Below, one piece after another: positions 9,788 through 19,392 of a DNA stretch of 64,000 nt (position 1 is its first letter; each line of letters begins with the position of its first letter). The notes below the pieces were generated by a model. That model worked only from the letters and a program-made list of their open reading frames with translations, was not told where the DNA came from and did not search any database. The DNA comes from Afipia sp. (GTDB lineage Bacteria > Pseudomonadota > Alphaproteobacteria > Rhizobiales > Xanthobacteraceae): NCBI GenBank assembly GCA_016201045.1, contig JACQDM010000001.1, positions 310,001 through 374,000 on the forward strand, read 5' to 3'. Made by a program: the position numbers and the translations under genes.

Positions 9788-10567
9788 TCAGAACGCTGCG
9801 CCCCATTCGCGCGCGGTCTTCACGATCCAGTCTTTATAAAGGGTGAGGGGCGTGATGCCGGTGAGGCCGCCGCAGCCGTCGCCGTTGTTAGGGCCCGTCG
9901 ACCAGCTCACGACGCCCGCGATGACGGACTTGCCGTCCTGATCCTCGAACGCGGGCGCGCCGGAATCTCCGGTGCATGCGCCCATGCCCGAACTTTTGTT
10001 TTGCGTGACCGGATCGACGAGCCGCATTTGCAACGTGCCGGGGTTTCCGGTGACGACCAGATTGGCCGCGCGGATCGTGCCGACGCCGTCATCGCCGCCT
10101 GACGTTGTGACGCCGACGCCCGCGACGGTGAAGCGCGAACCCGGCTGAATCGGAATGCGCGGCGCGCCGAGAATGGCCGGCGATTTCTTTGGCACCGGTG
10201 ACGGCAGTTGCAACAGCGCGACATCGGCCGTGGCGCGATGCGCCAGCATTGTCTGCATGTTGAATTGCGGATGCGTCACGGCCTTCTGCGCCGTGACGAG
10301 TCTCGGCGGCTGCGTGGTGGAATCGATCACGCGATAGGTCGTGCCGGACGCGATGCAATGACCGGCGGTGAGCACGATGGCCGGCGCGATCAGCGTGCCG
10401 GTGCAGACCGTGCCGCGCGAGCCGATGATGGTAACGACCGAACGAGCGACCGCGTCGGAGGCGGCAGAGCGGCTCCCCGTAATGGCCCAACATAGGGGCG
10501 TGAAACTGACCAACAAAATCGAAACAGCAGCTGCTAAAAAGAGGTTAACCGTCACATCAGACCGCAT
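9788..10567 (-). CDS. Secreted trypsin-like serine protease (S1 family)
   Basis: The protein has 259 residues with an N-terminal hydrophobic export signal (about residues 8-29). The S1 catalytic triad is visible: His70 in LTAGHC, Asp115 in TADVALL and Ser202 in GDSGAP. Cys pairs around TVC.GTL and AGHC are typical of the fold. There is no long propeptide or membrane anchor, so it probably acts in the periplasm or outside the cell. It ends back to back with the small secreted protein gene, and the recombinase partner gene lies just upstream on the same strand with no overlap. Confidence 0.9.
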   Translation of the reverse strand: MRSDVTVNLFLAAAVSILLVSFTPLCWAITGSRSAASDAVARSVVTIIGSRGTVCTGTLIAPAIVLTAGHCIASGTTYRVIDSTTQPPRLVTAQKAVTHPQFNMQTMLAHRATADVALLQLPSPVPKKSPAILGAPRIPIQPGSRFTVAGVGVTTSGGDDGVGTIRAANLVVTGNPGTLQMRLVDPVTQNKSSGMGACTGDSGAPAFEDQDGKSVIAGVVSWSTGPNNGDGCGGLTGITPLTLYKDWIVKTAREWGAAF

Positions 10568-10583
10568 TACCTACCTATCGAAC

Positions 10584-11027
10584 CTAGCTGAAATGGGCGG
10601 GGCGAATGGGAGTTCTTCTCATATCGGGAAAAGGTCCGTCCATCACCAAGGAAATAAATGTATCCTTCAACCCAGCAACAAAGCCAGGGTAATATTGTTC
10701 AAGAAAATCCGCGATGTTCGAATTGCCGATCATGGGGAAAAGAAACTTCCAGACTACAACAAATACCAACACGGCTTGTCCAATTTCTTTGTCCGACATA
10801 ATTCCGTCAGGCGCACCCTTGTAGCTCAAGACGCATTCAGGCGCAGAGATGACCCTTTGAGCCAAAAGTAATTTCACGAATTCTCGATCCTCGAGGATGA
10901 CTTTTGTCCGTATAATTGTTTGAGAGATTTGCAATCGACGCGCCGCCTGGCGCTGTTCGGACAGCTTCTTTTTTAAGTTTCTCTGCAATTGAGCCCGTTG
11001 CGCCAAGTATTCGCGAGTTCTCGTCAT
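10584..11027 (-). CDS. Recombinase partner protein of unknown function
   Basis: The 147-residue protein starts inside the stop of the serine recombinase (ATGA overlap), so the two are co-translated. It has a basic, Arg/Gln/Lys-rich coiled-coil-like N-terminus (about 1-45) and a hydrophobic stretch near residues 84-98 (GQAVLVFVVVWKFLFPMIG). I do not recognise a family. Its coupling to the recombinase suggests an accessory role, such as directionality or membrane association, but nothing in the sequence proves that. Confidence 0.6.
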   Translation of the reverse strand: MTRTREYLAQRAQLQRNLKKKLSEQRQAARRLQISQTIIRTKVILEDREFVKLLLAQRVISAPECVLSYKGAPDGIMSDKEIGQAVLVFVVVWKFLFPMIGNSNIADFLEQYYPGFVAGLKDTFISLVMDGPFPDMRRTPIRPAHFS

Positions 11028-12538
11028 GAACGACCCTCAAGACTTCTTCTCTCGCAAAGAGAGAACAGCGGATCTATCGTCTTGAAGCGATAGAGCTCCA
11101 TCTTTTCCAGCCGCCTCTTGGTAATGCTTAACCAGTTCTCATTTGGCAGCAAAAGCAGAGGCACGAAAAGATACTCAAGAATTTCCGAGGTTTTATCATC
11201 AACCCTTGCCGCGAGTAAAATATCAGGTCGATTGAGCGCGGGCCGACGGAGGTGCCACTGATTTTTGCCGCAAGCAGGCTCTGAGCAACCTGCAACAATC
11301 GCAATTTCTAGTTCGTCATTTATGCAAACTTGAGTGCAATGACGATCACGGAAAACAACTCCGCCCCGCTTAGAAATCTCGCCTGCGATGTTCTCCAGCA
11401 CATCCTTTCGCAGTTGTGGTGCTCGTCCACGTTGAAACTTTCCGCAATAGCCAATCTTTCGATAGGCAGGCACAACACCACCAAAATGTTCCAGATACGT
11501 ATTTACACATGGTGCAAACATATCATTTTCAATTATGCCGGCATTTAGCCGACCTGCTTTGCACCAGAGCGCAGTCAGTGAATCGAGGAGCTCCGATTCG
11601 GAGTAGGCTCGCGCGTTATTATCGAGCTGCCGTGCAGCATCGCGGAAGCGTTGAGTTGTGACAATTCCTTCAAATGCAGCCTCCTTAACGATCCAATCAG
11701 ATCGGGGGCGCTTGACCATCTTGCCCTTAAATTTGCGAGCCGTACGCGCGTAGACAGCAGATCCGGTATATTTCGGATTTGTCAGAATTTCCCGAATCGC
11801 AGGCGCTTTCCACTCGCGGCCTGAAGAGTTCAGAATGCCACGAGAATTTAGAACGCGCGCAATTTCGTTCAGTGAATACTTTTGGTCGATGAGCATATCG
11901 TAGATTTCGTGCACGACTTGCACTTCTTCGACAGGTCCGGTTACAAGAATTGTACGATCTGTGGCGATTGCCTTTCGGTCGCCGGCTTTCAAAGCAATTC
12001 GCGGCCTACCCTGATCGTCGATGGCAAGACGGCGCAAACCAAATCCAGGCGAGGAGCCAACATAATAGCCATTCGACGCGCTACGACTAAGCCCAGCGAA
12101 CACTCTCGTCGAGAGGTCGCGACTAAACTCTGCCGCCATGACTCTTTTTACATTCTTCAGCAGGGTTGACACTAGGCTGCCGTCATTGCTGAACTGCTCG
12201 GCACAATATTCAACTGCGACCCCCGCCTGTTTGCAGAGAAACTCATAATACGCGCTCTCGTCAGCGTCCTGAAATCGACCCCAACGGCTTACGTCATACA
12301 CTAGGACGACTGAAAAATCGGCGGTTCCAGAACGTACATCCCGCACGAGGCAGCGAAGCGCTTCTCTGCCCTCAATACCCAATCCGCTTTTGCCTGCGTC
12401 TTCGTATGTGCGTACAATCGCAAGACCGCGGCGCGCAGCATAAAGCGCAATCGATTCCATTTGATTTCGGATCGAATAAACTTGCATGCCGGTTGACATG
12501 CGCACGTATTGAGCCGCTCGACATTCAAACAACAGCAT
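11024..12538 (-). CDS. Large serine recombinase (resolvase/invertase N-terminus plus recombinase domain)
   Basis: The 504-residue protein begins with the resolvase catalytic domain: YVRMSTGMQ places the nucleophile at Ser15, followed by YEDAGKSG, VLVYDVSRWGR and the E-helix region. A recombinase domain with SLNEIARVLNSRGI and a KYTGSAVYARTARKFKG segment follows (about 160-300). The zinc-ribbon is weak, with only scattered Cys in the 380-440 region. The family cuts and rejoins DNA through a 5' phosphoserine link and catalyses integration, excision or inversion. It is the first gene of a two-gene unit and may have moved the local DNA, but a serine enzyme does not fit the tRNA scar at 8461, which points to a tyrosine integrase. 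Confidence 0.9.
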   Translation of the reverse strand: MLLFECRAAQYVRMSTGMQVYSIRNQMESIALYAARRGLAIVRTYEDAGKSGLGIEGREALRCLVRDVRSGTADFSVVLVYDVSRWGRFQDADESAYYEFLCKQAGVAVEYCAEQFSNDGSLVSTLLKNVKRVMAAEFSRDLSTRVFAGLSRSASNGYYVGSSPGFGLRRLAIDDQGRPRIALKAGDRKAIATDRTILVTGPVEEVQVVHEIYDMLIDQKYSLNEIARVLNSRGILNSSGREWKAPAIREILTNPKYTGSAVYARTARKFKGKMVKRPRSDWIVKEAAFEGIVTTQRFRDAARQLDNNARAYSESELLDSLTALWCKAGRLNAGIIENDMFAPCVNTYLEHFGGVVPAYRKIGYCGKFQRGRAPQLRKDVLENIAGEISKRGGVVFRDRHCTQVCINDELEIAIVAGCSEPACGKNQWHLRRPALNRPDILLAARVDDKTSEILEYLFVPLLLLPNENWLSITKRRLEKMELYRFKTIDPLFSLCERRSLEGRS

Positions 12539-12943
12539 GTCTTCGTTTAGGCTGCCGTTCGTCGACGTTCCACGAACTCAAACACAATTATTTTATGCTA
12601 CTTGGAGACGGTCTCGCCAAGAATTCGAAGAAATTGCCACCAAATGTTGGCAAATCAGCTGGTCACAAGATCTGCTTGCTAACTCGCATTGAGCAAGTGT
12701 CAACAACCTTATACCTTTTTACTCGTCTACAAGAATTGTGTCGCAGGGACTTGTTGCGAGACTGCCGTCGTGGAGTCTTTCGGATCCTTCGCTAAGCGGA
12801 CGCCGGTGAAGTTGTCGTCGGACCACGCTGACGCTCTATTCATCACCGATTTTTGCAGCCGCAAAGCGGATCTCGCGCGAGAACGAGAACTAGAGCCGGT
12901 CGCCGATGGCGCGACCGGCTCTCGTCTCACAGCGTGCGAAATT
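12539..12943. other. Non-coding stretch between recombinase and Spy/CpxP gene
   Basis: No supported gene. It contains a hairpin at 12893-12921, listed separately. At about 12671-12695 (tctgcttgctaactcg... attgagcaa) there is a weak match to the second part of the intergenic repeat family at 14655. The rest shows no signal I can name. Confidence 0.5.
12893..12921 (-). terminator. GC-rich hairpin downstream of the Spy/CpxP gene
   Basis: Perfect 11-bp arms (gagccggtcgc and gcgaccggctc) enclose a 7-base loop, 22 bp beyond the stop of the minus-strand Spy/CpxP-like gene. There is no clear T-run after it on the minus strand, so it may be a weak terminator or an mRNA 3'-end stabiliser rather than a standard intrinsic terminator. 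Confidence 0.45.
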
Positions 12944-13447
12944 TTACCAAGCACCGCGCCAGTGCCCGCGGCCGGGGCGCCCTGAACCGGAATCAAACTG
13001 CGTTTTCTGCGTCTCGGTCAAGGACGCATAGAAAGCATCGAGTGCCGGACGGAGTGTGCGCAGCGCTGCAAGCATTGCCGCCATTCGCCCTTCCATCGCT
13101 TGCACGTGGCCCGGCACGGTCGGTTCGATTTTTGTGTCGCAGCTGTTCTGCATGGTTTCGAAGGCGGACCGGGACGCCGCCCTGAAGTCTTCGTACTTTG
13201 ATTTTTGAGCGTCGGTCAGCTTCAGAGCCTCGACGAGCCTATCGTTCGGCGAGTACATCATTCCGCCCCGCCCCACGCCGCAGGTCTGACTATTGCCCGA
13301 CCAGCCCATCATGCCGGGCCCCATCATCATTCCCGGGCCCATCATTTCGGGTCCGCGCATGTAAGGCTGGGCGACCGCATCTGTCCCTATAACAACAACT
13401 GCGGACAACAAAGAGGCCGCAACAGCATCCTTAAAACGTTTGGTCAT
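12944..13447 (-). CDS. Spy/CpxP-like periplasmic protein with Met-rich segment
   Basis: The 167-residue protein has a signal peptide (cleavage near AVAQ, residue 28), then a Met/Gly/Pro-rich stretch (GPEMMGPGMMMGPGMMG) and a helical region with two LTxxQ-type motifs (LTDAQKSK and LTETQKTQ), the hallmark of the Spy/CpxP family. These proteins act in the periplasm in envelope stress or metal stress sensing. The Met clusters suggest copper or silver contact, by analogy only. It is a single gene with no two-component partner beside it. Confidence 0.82.
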   Translation of the reverse strand: MTKRFKDAVAASLLSAVVVIGTDAVAQPYMRGPEMMGPGMMMGPGMMGWSGNSQTCGVGRGGMMYSPNDRLVEALKLTDAQKSKYEDFRAASRSAFETMQNSCDTKIEPTVPGHVQAMEGRMAAMLAALRTLRPALDAFYASLTETQKTQFDSGSGRPGRGHWRGAW

Positions 13448-13696
13448 GATTCAACTCCTGTGATGGATCGGGAGTCTGATGCCGTGATCGTTCGGCGCGT
13501 TTGATTCATGTCAACCAGCTGGCCTCACCACCTCACAATGACAAAAGTTTAATGCGAACGTGATCGACATCGGTTTGAGATGGCAACAGCCGCTGCTGGT
13601 GGCCTGATCGAGCCTTCCAAGACCCCGTTTTCGTTGAAGATTTATGATGCGCCACTGGCCGTTATTGGTCACATTGCCACCTGAGCCGGGCAGGCT

Positions 13697-13875
13697 TTGG
13701 GACTGCACTTGCAGCCAACTGAGCGGACGCCTGCGTTGCCTTCAGATCTGACCAAACGCGAACTCGAAGTGCCCCGTTACCCCGCGCGCGGGCTCAGTGC
13801 CAGCGAGACTGGCAAGCGTTTGGGACTCTCAGGCCGTACGGTCGTGGTTCACATGAGCCGCGCCTGCCTCCGCGA
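13697..13875 (+). pseudogene. Remnant of a LuxR-type HTH regulator
   Basis: The frame encodes LTKRELEV, then ARGLSASETGKRLGLS, then GRTVVVHMS, which is the LuxR C-terminal DNA-binding helix-turn-helix. The regulatory domain is missing, the conserved Leu after RELEV is replaced by Pro, and the match stops inside the last helix, where sequence of the opposite-strand DUF2235 remnant begins. It is best read as a truncated, dead gene. Confidence 0.65.
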
Positions 13876-14019
13876 GGTACCGACACCGTCATCGTAGAAA
13901 GCTATTTGATTTGCATTAGATAAACTGAGCGCCTGGTAAGTGCGCCAGACATTTGTTTTGAATAGTTTGCCTGCGCTACTGCCTGTACCGTCTGACAACA
14001 ACACGATATTTCGAGCCAT
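13849..14019 (-). pseudogene. Remnant of a DUF2235 (T6SS phospholipase-like) gene
   Basis: The 56-codon frame begins MARNIVLLSDGTG, then KLFKTNVWRTYQAL and FYDDGVGTS, which is the N-terminal part of the DUF2235 alpha/beta-hydrolase family (related to Tle1-type effectors). After GTS the sequence stops matching and ends within a few codons, at the point where the LuxR remnant on the other strand begins. Full members are several hundred residues, so this is the 5' stump of a truncated gene. Confidence 0.7.
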
Positions 14020-14116
14020 TTGCGCCCCCGCAAAATGTACGCGCTTTCGTGAGATAGTCGCTCCAAAATATATATGCTTAAGCGAAACTTGGACTTTCAA
14101 AATTACAGAGTTTGCT

Positions 14117-14605
14117 ATGACCAAAAGAACGAAGGGGCGATTCAGTAAGCCCCACTTTGATGCCTTGATGGCTATCGCCGAATACATGCAAAAGCGGGCG
14201 GACGGTCGTACCCAACTGGAGCTTCGTGTCTCACTTTCGTTATGGGCATTGTTGGTCGCAGTTACGTTATACGTGCAAAAACGACCTCCGGAATGGGTCC
14301 TCGTCTCACTACTAACTGTAATCGTTATCGGACATGCATATTTTTGTTTTTCTGTCAGGATTAGATCGCGAACCGATATTGAAAGGTCGTTTTGGTATGT
14401 CGACCAGGCCCGGGCATTACTCTGGGCACCTAAGGAAGCTCTACCAACCGAGCCTTTGAGAGTTGATCGACTCAATTGGCGAGGGCGTTTGCGCGATTTT
14501 CACAAAGATCTATGGTCGGATGGCGTATTCATTGGCGCAACGATTTTGATGGCGCTCGTTACATATTTCACTTTAGGAAATGGGTACGCTCGACTTGGAC
14601 CCTAG
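14117..14605 (+). CDS. Predicted membrane protein of unknown function
   Basis: The start at 14117 (MTKRTKGRFSK...) is preferred to a longer frame because the extension overlaps the divergent DUF2235 stump. The 162-residue protein has three hydrophobic segments (about 34-51, 57-76 and 140-158) and a cytosolic loop with an ERSFWYVDQARALLW segment. I do not recognise a family. Base composition is more AT-rich than the neighbouring fumarylacetoacetase gene, in keeping with acquired DNA. A hairpin repeat follows its stop. Confidence 0.6.
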   Translation: MTKRTKGRFSKPHFDALMAIAEYMQKRADGRTQLELRVSLSLWALLVAVTLYVQKRPPEWVLVSLLTVIVIGHAYFCFSVRIRSRTDIERSFWYVDQARALLWAPKEALPTEPLRVDRLNWRGRLRDFHKDLWSDGVFIGATILMALVTYFTLGNGYARLGP

Positions 14606-14654
14606 CAGCGTCACTTGGCAAATTAGTTAGGCAGCAAAACCGTTAGTGGCGCTG

Positions 14655-14725
14655 AGACTGATAAGCAAAGTACAGTTTGCTTATCAGTCTGCGGCGACTC
14701 CAATTGAGCAATTCGTTATCGGTCA
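14655..14725. repeat. Intergenic hairpin repeat, copy 1 (perfect 15-bp arms)
   Basis: Arms agactgataagcaaa (14655-14669) and tttgcttatcagtct (14676-14690) are perfect reverse complements around a 6-base loop. They are followed by gcggcgactccaattgagca and a partial third arm (gttatcggtcag). The element lies between convergent genes. Similar elements occur near 21564, 24927, 37692 and 60409. Confidence 0.85.
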
Positions 14726-14784
14726 GATCCACCTGTTTCTAAAACATAGCGCTTCGAATTGCCGCCGCTGAACTTCGTCGATTT

Positions 14785-16116
14785 TCAATTTGGCGTTTGG
14801 CGTTCGCTAATAATCGTTCCAACGCAAAGTCCGAATCCGATGGAGGAAAAGCCGTCGCACCGGCAGCGGCCGCGAAAAGTAATCCGATCGCCGTCCAGTA
14901 GAAAGCTCCGCTTCTCCCCGTTCGGCAGCGTCACGGGCTGGGTACCGCCTTTCGTAAACTCAAGCATGCTGCTCAGTTCCGCATCGCTCGGACCGGAGAT
15001 CGTTCCGGTTCCAATCAGATCGCCTGCTTTTAGATTGCAGCCGTTGATCGTGTGATGGGCAACCATCTGCGCCGGCGTCCAGTAAAGGTAGCGAGCGTTT
15101 GACGTCAGAATTCTGACCTCGCGCTCGTTGGCTTTGCGCATCTTTGCCGTCGATAGAGATACTTCGAGATCGATATTCAATCCGCCATTGGCCTGATCGT
15201 CGTCATTCCAGAGATATGGGAGCGGTTTAGGATCACCGTCGCCTCGCGGCATCGCAGCCGTTCGGAACGGCATAAGCGCATCGGCGGTCACGACCCACGG
15301 CGAAACCGATGTAGCAAAACTCTTGCTGAGAAACGGCCCGAGCGGAAACATCTCCCAGCGCTGCACATCGCGCGCCGACCAGTCGTTGAGCAATGAGTAT
15401 CCGGCGATATGGCTGGCGGCACCGGAAATCGGGACGGGATCGCCGAGCGCATTTCCGCCCGAGACATAGAAACCTATTTCCAGTTCGAAATCCAAACGTT
15501 CGCACGCGCCGAACGACGGCGCGCCGCCGGCCTGAAGTGGCGGCCGTTGACCGAGAGGCCGGCGCACTTCGCCGCCGCCGGCTTGAACGGACGATGCCCT
15601 GCCGTGATACGCAATCGGCACCCACTTATAATTCGCCGGTAGTGGATTTTCGGGCGTTAGCAGCGCGCCCGCCGCACGCGCGTGATGAATACCGGCATAG
15701 AAGTCGGTGTAATTGGCAACGTCTGTCGGGCGGTGCATGGTGCATTCGCTCATCGGCACAAGACATTTTGCCAAAGCGTCTCGTGTCGCTTGTCCGGCCG
15801 GATCTTCATCCAGCAGCCGCGATACCTCCTTCCTGAGAAGCCGCAGTTGCTGGTTACCGAGCGCAAACAGCGCATTCAACGAATCTTGTCCTATCGCGTC
15901 GCCCGACACACTGCGTATCAACCCGGCATGGCGGGCGCCCGCCAGATCGAATATCCGATCTCCGATTGCAACCCCCACCCCACGCCTGCCGTTCGGCCCG
16001 CGGCTGAATATGCCGAGCGGCAGGTTCTGTATCGGGAAATCGCCATCCGGATCGTTGGCCGACGCAACGAAGCTGCGCCGCGACGCGTCGTGCGTTTCGT
16101 CGAGCCCATCGATCAT
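14785..16116 (-). CDS. fahA: Fumarylacetoacetase
   Basis: The 443-residue protein matches fumarylacetoacetase over its full length. There is an SH3-like N-terminal domain (about 1-120), then the FAH catalytic domain with [11 protein letters not shown] (the active-site His region), metal-binding acidic residues around [13 protein letters not shown] and [13 protein letters not shown], and the closing GTISGP and GFGLCVGTI segments. It cleaves fumarylacetoacetate to fumarate and acetoacetate, the last step of tyrosine/homogentisate breakdown. Its ATG overlaps the ActP-like stop (ATGA), so it ends a five-gene operon. No homogentisate dioxygenase or maleylacetoacetate isomerase is adjacent, which is unusual. 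Confidence 0.95.
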   Translation of the reverse strand: MIDGLDETHDASRRSFVASANDPDGDFPIQNLPLGIFSRGPNGRRGVGVAIGDRIFDLAGARHAGLIRSVSGDAIGQDSLNALFALGNQQLRLLRKEVSRLLDEDPAGQATRDALAKCLVPMSECTMHRPTDVANYTDFYAGIHHARAAGALLTPENPLPANYKWVPIAYHGRASSVQAGGGEVRRPLGQRPPLQAGGAPSFGACERLDFELEIGFYVSGGNALGDPVPISGAASHIAGYSLLNDWSARDVQRWEMFPLGPFLSKSFATSVSPWVVTADALMPFRTAAMPRGDGDPKPLPYLWNDDDQANGGLNIDLEVSLSTAKMRKANEREVRILTSNARYLYWTPAQMVAHHTINGCNLKAGDLIGTGTISGPSDAELSSMLEFTKGGTQPVTLPNGEKRSFLLDGDRITFRGRCRCDGFSSIGFGLCVGTIISERQTPN

Positions 16117-17804
16117 GCAGCCGACCTTGCAAGCCTAGGCGATGTATCGATGTCGGCCAAGCCGGTTTCCGACTGAACGAATTGCGCACCGAACGCACGC
16201 CGCTCGGCATCGGCCCGCGCGTTCCGCTCCGTAATTGAGAAGAACCAGATGCTTGCGAAGGCGAGCGGCATGGAGAACAGCGCCGGATTGTCATACGGGA
16301 AGACGGCCGCGGGGAAATGAAAAACGGCAACCCAGACCGTCTTGCTCAGCACGACGAATAGAACCGAACTTATCAGACCCACAAGTCCCCCGACCACCGC
16401 ACCCCGTGTTGTGGTCCCGCGCCAGAAAATCGCCATCGCCAGAACCGGGAAATTGCAACTGGCTGCAACGGAAAGCGCGAGCCCTGCCATGAAGGCAACA
16501 TTCTGATTCTCAAACGCATATGCCAAAATCACGGCGACAATGCCAATGACAATTGCCGCAATTTTGGAAACGCGAACCTCGCGTCCTTCGGCGACTTTGC
16601 CTTTGGCGATGACCTGCGCGTAGATGTCATGACTGACGGCCGACGCACCTGCCAGAGTAAGACCGGCGACCACAGCCAATATGGTTGCGAATGCAACGGC
16701 CGACATGAAGCCAAGCAAAACCGGCCCGCCGAGCGCGCCCGAAAGATGGATCGCGGCCATGTTCGGCCCGCCGATCAGGTCGGTGATCTTGTTGAACTGA
16801 CCGGACGCATTCAGTTTGAAATAACTCGGATCGGACATCAGAATCGCGACGGCACCGAAACCGAGAAGCGGAATGATCCAACTGAAATATGCAACGCACG
16901 CTGTCGCATAGAACACTGACTTGCGCGCGTCCGCGGCATTCTTGACCGTGAAGAAGCGCATCAGAATATGCGGCAAGCCTGCGGTCCCGAATACGAGCGC
17001 AAGACCCAGCGAAATCGCAGAGACCGGTTCGGCGAATAGCCCGCCGGGCGCCAGAATCGCAGCACCCTTCGGATGCACCTTGCTCGCCTCGGCAAACAGC
17101 TGGCTGTAACTAAAATCGAAGTGCCAGAGAATGACCAGACCCATTAGCGTTCCGCCACCGAGCAGTAGACAGGCCTTGGTGATTTGCACCCATGTTGTCG
17201 CCTGCATGCCGCCGACGGCGACGTAAACAATCATCAGAAACGCCACACTAACGACGGCCCACAGGTATTGGACGCCAAACAGCACCTGAATGACCTTTCC
17301 GGCACCTATCATTTGCGCGATCAGATAAAATGCCACCACGACAAGACTGCCCGTCGCGGCCACGAGCCGCACCGACGTACGGTCGAGGCGGAAAGATGCG
17401 GCATCCGAGAAGTTGAACTGCCCAAGATTGCGCAGGCGTTCCGACATCAAAAACAGAACGATCGGCCAGCCGGTCAAAAATCCAAGTGCGTAGATAAGGC
17501 CGTCGAACCCTGTCGAATAAATCAGCGCCGAGATACCGAGGAATGCGGCAGCCGAAAGAAAGTCGCCGGCAATCGCCAGCCCGTTCTGCCCCGCCGTGAT
17601 GTTATGTCCCGCCGTGTAAAAGTCGGCGGTCGACTTCGTGCTGCCGGACGACCGGTAGGTAATCACCAGCGTGATCGCGACGATGACGAGAAACATGCCG
17701 ATCGCGATCCAGTTCGAGCCTTGATTTGCGCCGAGGGCGGCCTGCGCATCTGCGGCGGCCGGGAAAGCTGAAATGACAGCTGCGAGAAACCAACGTGGGG
17801 TCAT
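16113..17804 (-). CDS. Sodium:solute symporter, ActP (acetate permease) type
   Basis: The ATG at 17804 overlaps the stop of the upstream DUF485 gene and gives 563 residues with a cleavable-looking first helix, as in ActP. About 13 transmembrane segments and the SSS-family motifs are visible: [20 protein letters not shown] near the N-terminus, [17 protein letters not shown], and [17 protein letters not shown]. The pairing with a DUF485 (YjcH-like) protein is the standard actP arrangement, supporting uptake of acetate or another short carboxylate. In this operon the substrate may instead be an acid feeding the CoA-transferase and hydratase. Confidence 0.9.
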   Translation of the reverse strand: MTPRWFLAAVISAFPAAADAQAALGANQGSNWIAIGMFLVIVAITLVITYRSSGSTKSTADFYTAGHNITAGQNGLAIAGDFLSAAAFLGISALIYSTGFDGLIYALGFLTGWPIVLFLMSERLRNLGQFNFSDAASFRLDRTSVRLVAATGSLVVVAFYLIAQMIGAGKVIQVLFGVQYLWAVVSVAFLMIVYVAVGGMQATTWVQITKACLLLGGGTLMGLVILWHFDFSYSQLFAEASKVHPKGAAILAPGGLFAEPVSAISLGLALVFGTAGLPHILMRFFTVKNAADARKSVFYATACVAYFSWIIPLLGFGAVAILMSDPSYFKLNASGQFNKITDLIGGPNMAAIHLSGALGGPVLLGFMSAVAFATILAVVAGLTLAGASAVSHDIYAQVIAKGKVAEGREVRVSKIAAIVIGIVAVILAYAFENQNVAFMAGLALSVAASCNFPVLAMAIFWRGTTTRGAVVGGLVGLISSVLFVVLSKTVWVAVFHFPAAVFPYDNPALFSMPLAFASIWFFSITERNARADAERRAFGAQFVQSETGLADIDTSPRLARSAA

Positions 17805-18118
17805 CGGCCGAACTCCTGTTTGATGGATTGGGCAAGATTGTCGAACCGCGAGTTCGAGCGCCGAACGTAGAATCCGGTCAGGCATAGAACCGAAACGATC
17901 ACTCCCATCGCGAGCGCCATCGAGATCGGGATGGCGCTTCCCGGAATGCTCGCACCGAGCGATTTCGGCGTGCTCGATATCAGAACGAGAAATCCGAAGA
18001 ACATGACTAGCGTCAAGCCCGACAGCACCCAGCGCAACCGGGCGCGGGCGCTGACGAGTTCGCGAAAATTTTTGCTCGCCATGACTTTGCGAGCCTGTTC
18101 CGGCGACAATTGCGACAT
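17801..18118 (-). CDS. DUF485 inner-membrane protein (YjcH-like)
   Basis: The start at 18118 ([13 protein letters not shown]) follows a strong GGAGG-type ribosome site and gives 105 residues. Two hydrophobic helices (about 28-51 and 63-87) flank a short polar loop, and the N-terminus has the F..L...R.R....L pattern of DUF485. The family is nearly always encoded beside ActP-type symporters and is thought to act with them. It overlaps the symporter gene by 4 bp. Confidence 0.9.
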   Translation of the reverse strand: MSQLSPEQARKVMASKNFRELVSARARLRWVLSGLTLVMFFGFLVLISSTPKSLGASIPGSAIPISMALAMGVIVSVLCLTGFYVRRSNSRFDNLAQSIKQEFGR

Positions 18119-18160
18119 GACTTCCTCCCCCAAAAGATTACGTTTTATTCGTCAAGCAAT

Positions 18161-19390
18161 TCAGTCGTAGCTACCGACGGGATTTCGCCGGCTAAGTAAA
18201 ACCTTTCGTTCTTGAAGATCCTTGATCCGGTTCGCCGATATCTTGCGCTCGGCAAGGATCTCTTCGTTGTGTTCGCCCTGAAAGGCGGGAACACCGGGCG
18301 GCGGCAACGTCGAGCGGCTGAAGATCCACGGATTTCCCGGCATGCGAACCGTGCCGCCTGCCCTGTTATCGACATCGACAACCGCGCCCCACTCTTTCAC
18401 CCAATCGGATGCGGCGAATTCGTTAATCGTTCGCAATTGTCCGACCGCAAGGCCAGCTTCGCTGACCTGCACCTGCAGCTGCTCAAGATTTGAGAACGTC
18501 GAGAGCCACGCTTTCACTTCGGCAAGCAGCACCTGCAAATTCTGACGGCGAAGATTGGCGGTCGCAAAGCGCGGGTCTGTCTTGAGATCGTTACGCCGCA
18601 TCATCGCGCAGTAACGCGCAAAGATCGGCGAATAGATCGGACTTGCCGCGATCGTCAGGCGGCGGCCATCCGACATTTCAAAAATGTGGGATTCGTTCGC
18701 CGATAGTGCGATCGGCTCGCCGTCGGTGTCGATGCCAGACAACACTGCACCAGCACGTTCGTTGATCGACATCATCGTCGCCGCCATCGAGACATCGACG
18801 TGCTGGCCTTCGCCCGTCCGATTGCGGTCGTACAGCGCCGCCAGGATCGCGATGACGCCCTGCAAGCCCGTATAGACGTCTGCGTGGCTGCAGGCGTCGT
18901 TTCGCGGCTCGGTCAGAGCATCGCCGAAATGGTCGCCGACCATGTTTGTGAATCCAGTCTCGGCCTGAACCGTCGGCGCGAATGCCGGACGATTCTTCCA
19001 TGACGTCGACTGGCCGTATCCGCTGAGCGAGACGTAAACAACCTTTGGGTTGAACGCGCGAACGTCTTCGTAAGCAAAACCGAATCTTGCCAAGGTGCCC
19101 GGCCGGAAGTTCTCGACGATGACATCCGCCTCGCGGCACATGTCGGTCACGATCTCGCGCGCTTCAACCCAATTCAGATCGATGCTGAGGTTCCGCTTGC
19201 CGGCATTCTGCTGCACATAGTAAAGGCCCATGTCGCCGACATGTGGAAAACTGATGCGAGCGAGATCTCCCGTCGGCGGCTCGATCTTGGTCACATCGGC
19301 GCCGAGATCGCGCAATGCCTTGGTACAATGCGGGCCCGCGAGTACGCGGGTGAAGTCGATGACGCGCAATCCATCCAGAGGACCAGCCAT
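18161..19390 (-). CDS. CaiB/BaiF family CoA-transferase (class III)
   Basis: The 409-residue protein has the class III hallmarks: LDGLRVIDFTRVLAGPHCT at the start, ADVTKIEPP, VENFRPG..ARFG, and the catalytic Asp in SHADVYTGLQG (Asp171). These enzymes move CoA between carboxylic acids through an aspartyl-CoA anhydride; the acid pair cannot be read from sequence. The ATG at 19390 follows a GGGGG ribosome site and lies 2 bp after the stop of the enoyl-CoA hydratase gene, so the two are surely co-expressed. Probable role: activation of an imported organic acid. Confidence 0.92.
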   Translation of the reverse strand: MAGPLDGLRVIDFTRVLAGPHCTKALRDLGADVTKIEPPTGDLARISFPHVGDMGLYYVQQNAGKRNLSIDLNWVEAREIVTDMCREADVIVENFRPGTLARFGFAYEDVRAFNPKVVYVSLSGYGQSTSWKNRPAFAPTVQAETGFTNMVGDHFGDALTEPRNDACSHADVYTGLQGVIAILAALYDRNRTGEGQHVDVSMAATMMSINERAGAVLSGIDTDGEPIALSANESHIFEMSDGRRLTIAASPIYSPIFARYCAMMRRNDLKTDPRFATANLRRQNLQVLLAEVKAWLSTFSNLEQLQVQVSEAGLAVGQLRTINEFAASDWVKEWGAVVDVDNRAGGTVRMPGNPWIFSRSTLPPPGVPAFQGEHNEEILAERKISANRIKDLQERKVLLSRRNPVGSYD

Positions 19391-19392
19391 CG

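Noticed and set aside
11024-12538. Serine recombinase as the integrase responsible for the tRNA-Lys scar
   Set aside because: tRNA 3'-end scars with anticodon-loop cores are made by tyrosine integrases; large serine integrases use other att sites. The two are probably unrelated events.
13848-14475. A 208-residue minus-strand protein covering the DUF2235 stump
   Set aside because: The part above 14019 is the antisense of the plus-strand membrane protein gene and has no similarity. The real DUF2235 start is MARNIV at 14019.
14655-14690. Simple Rho-independent terminator for the genes at each side
   Set aside because: The hairpin has no T-run on either side, and the same sequence with its tail recurs at other loci, so it is a repeat family that may act as a terminator rather than a single local terminator.
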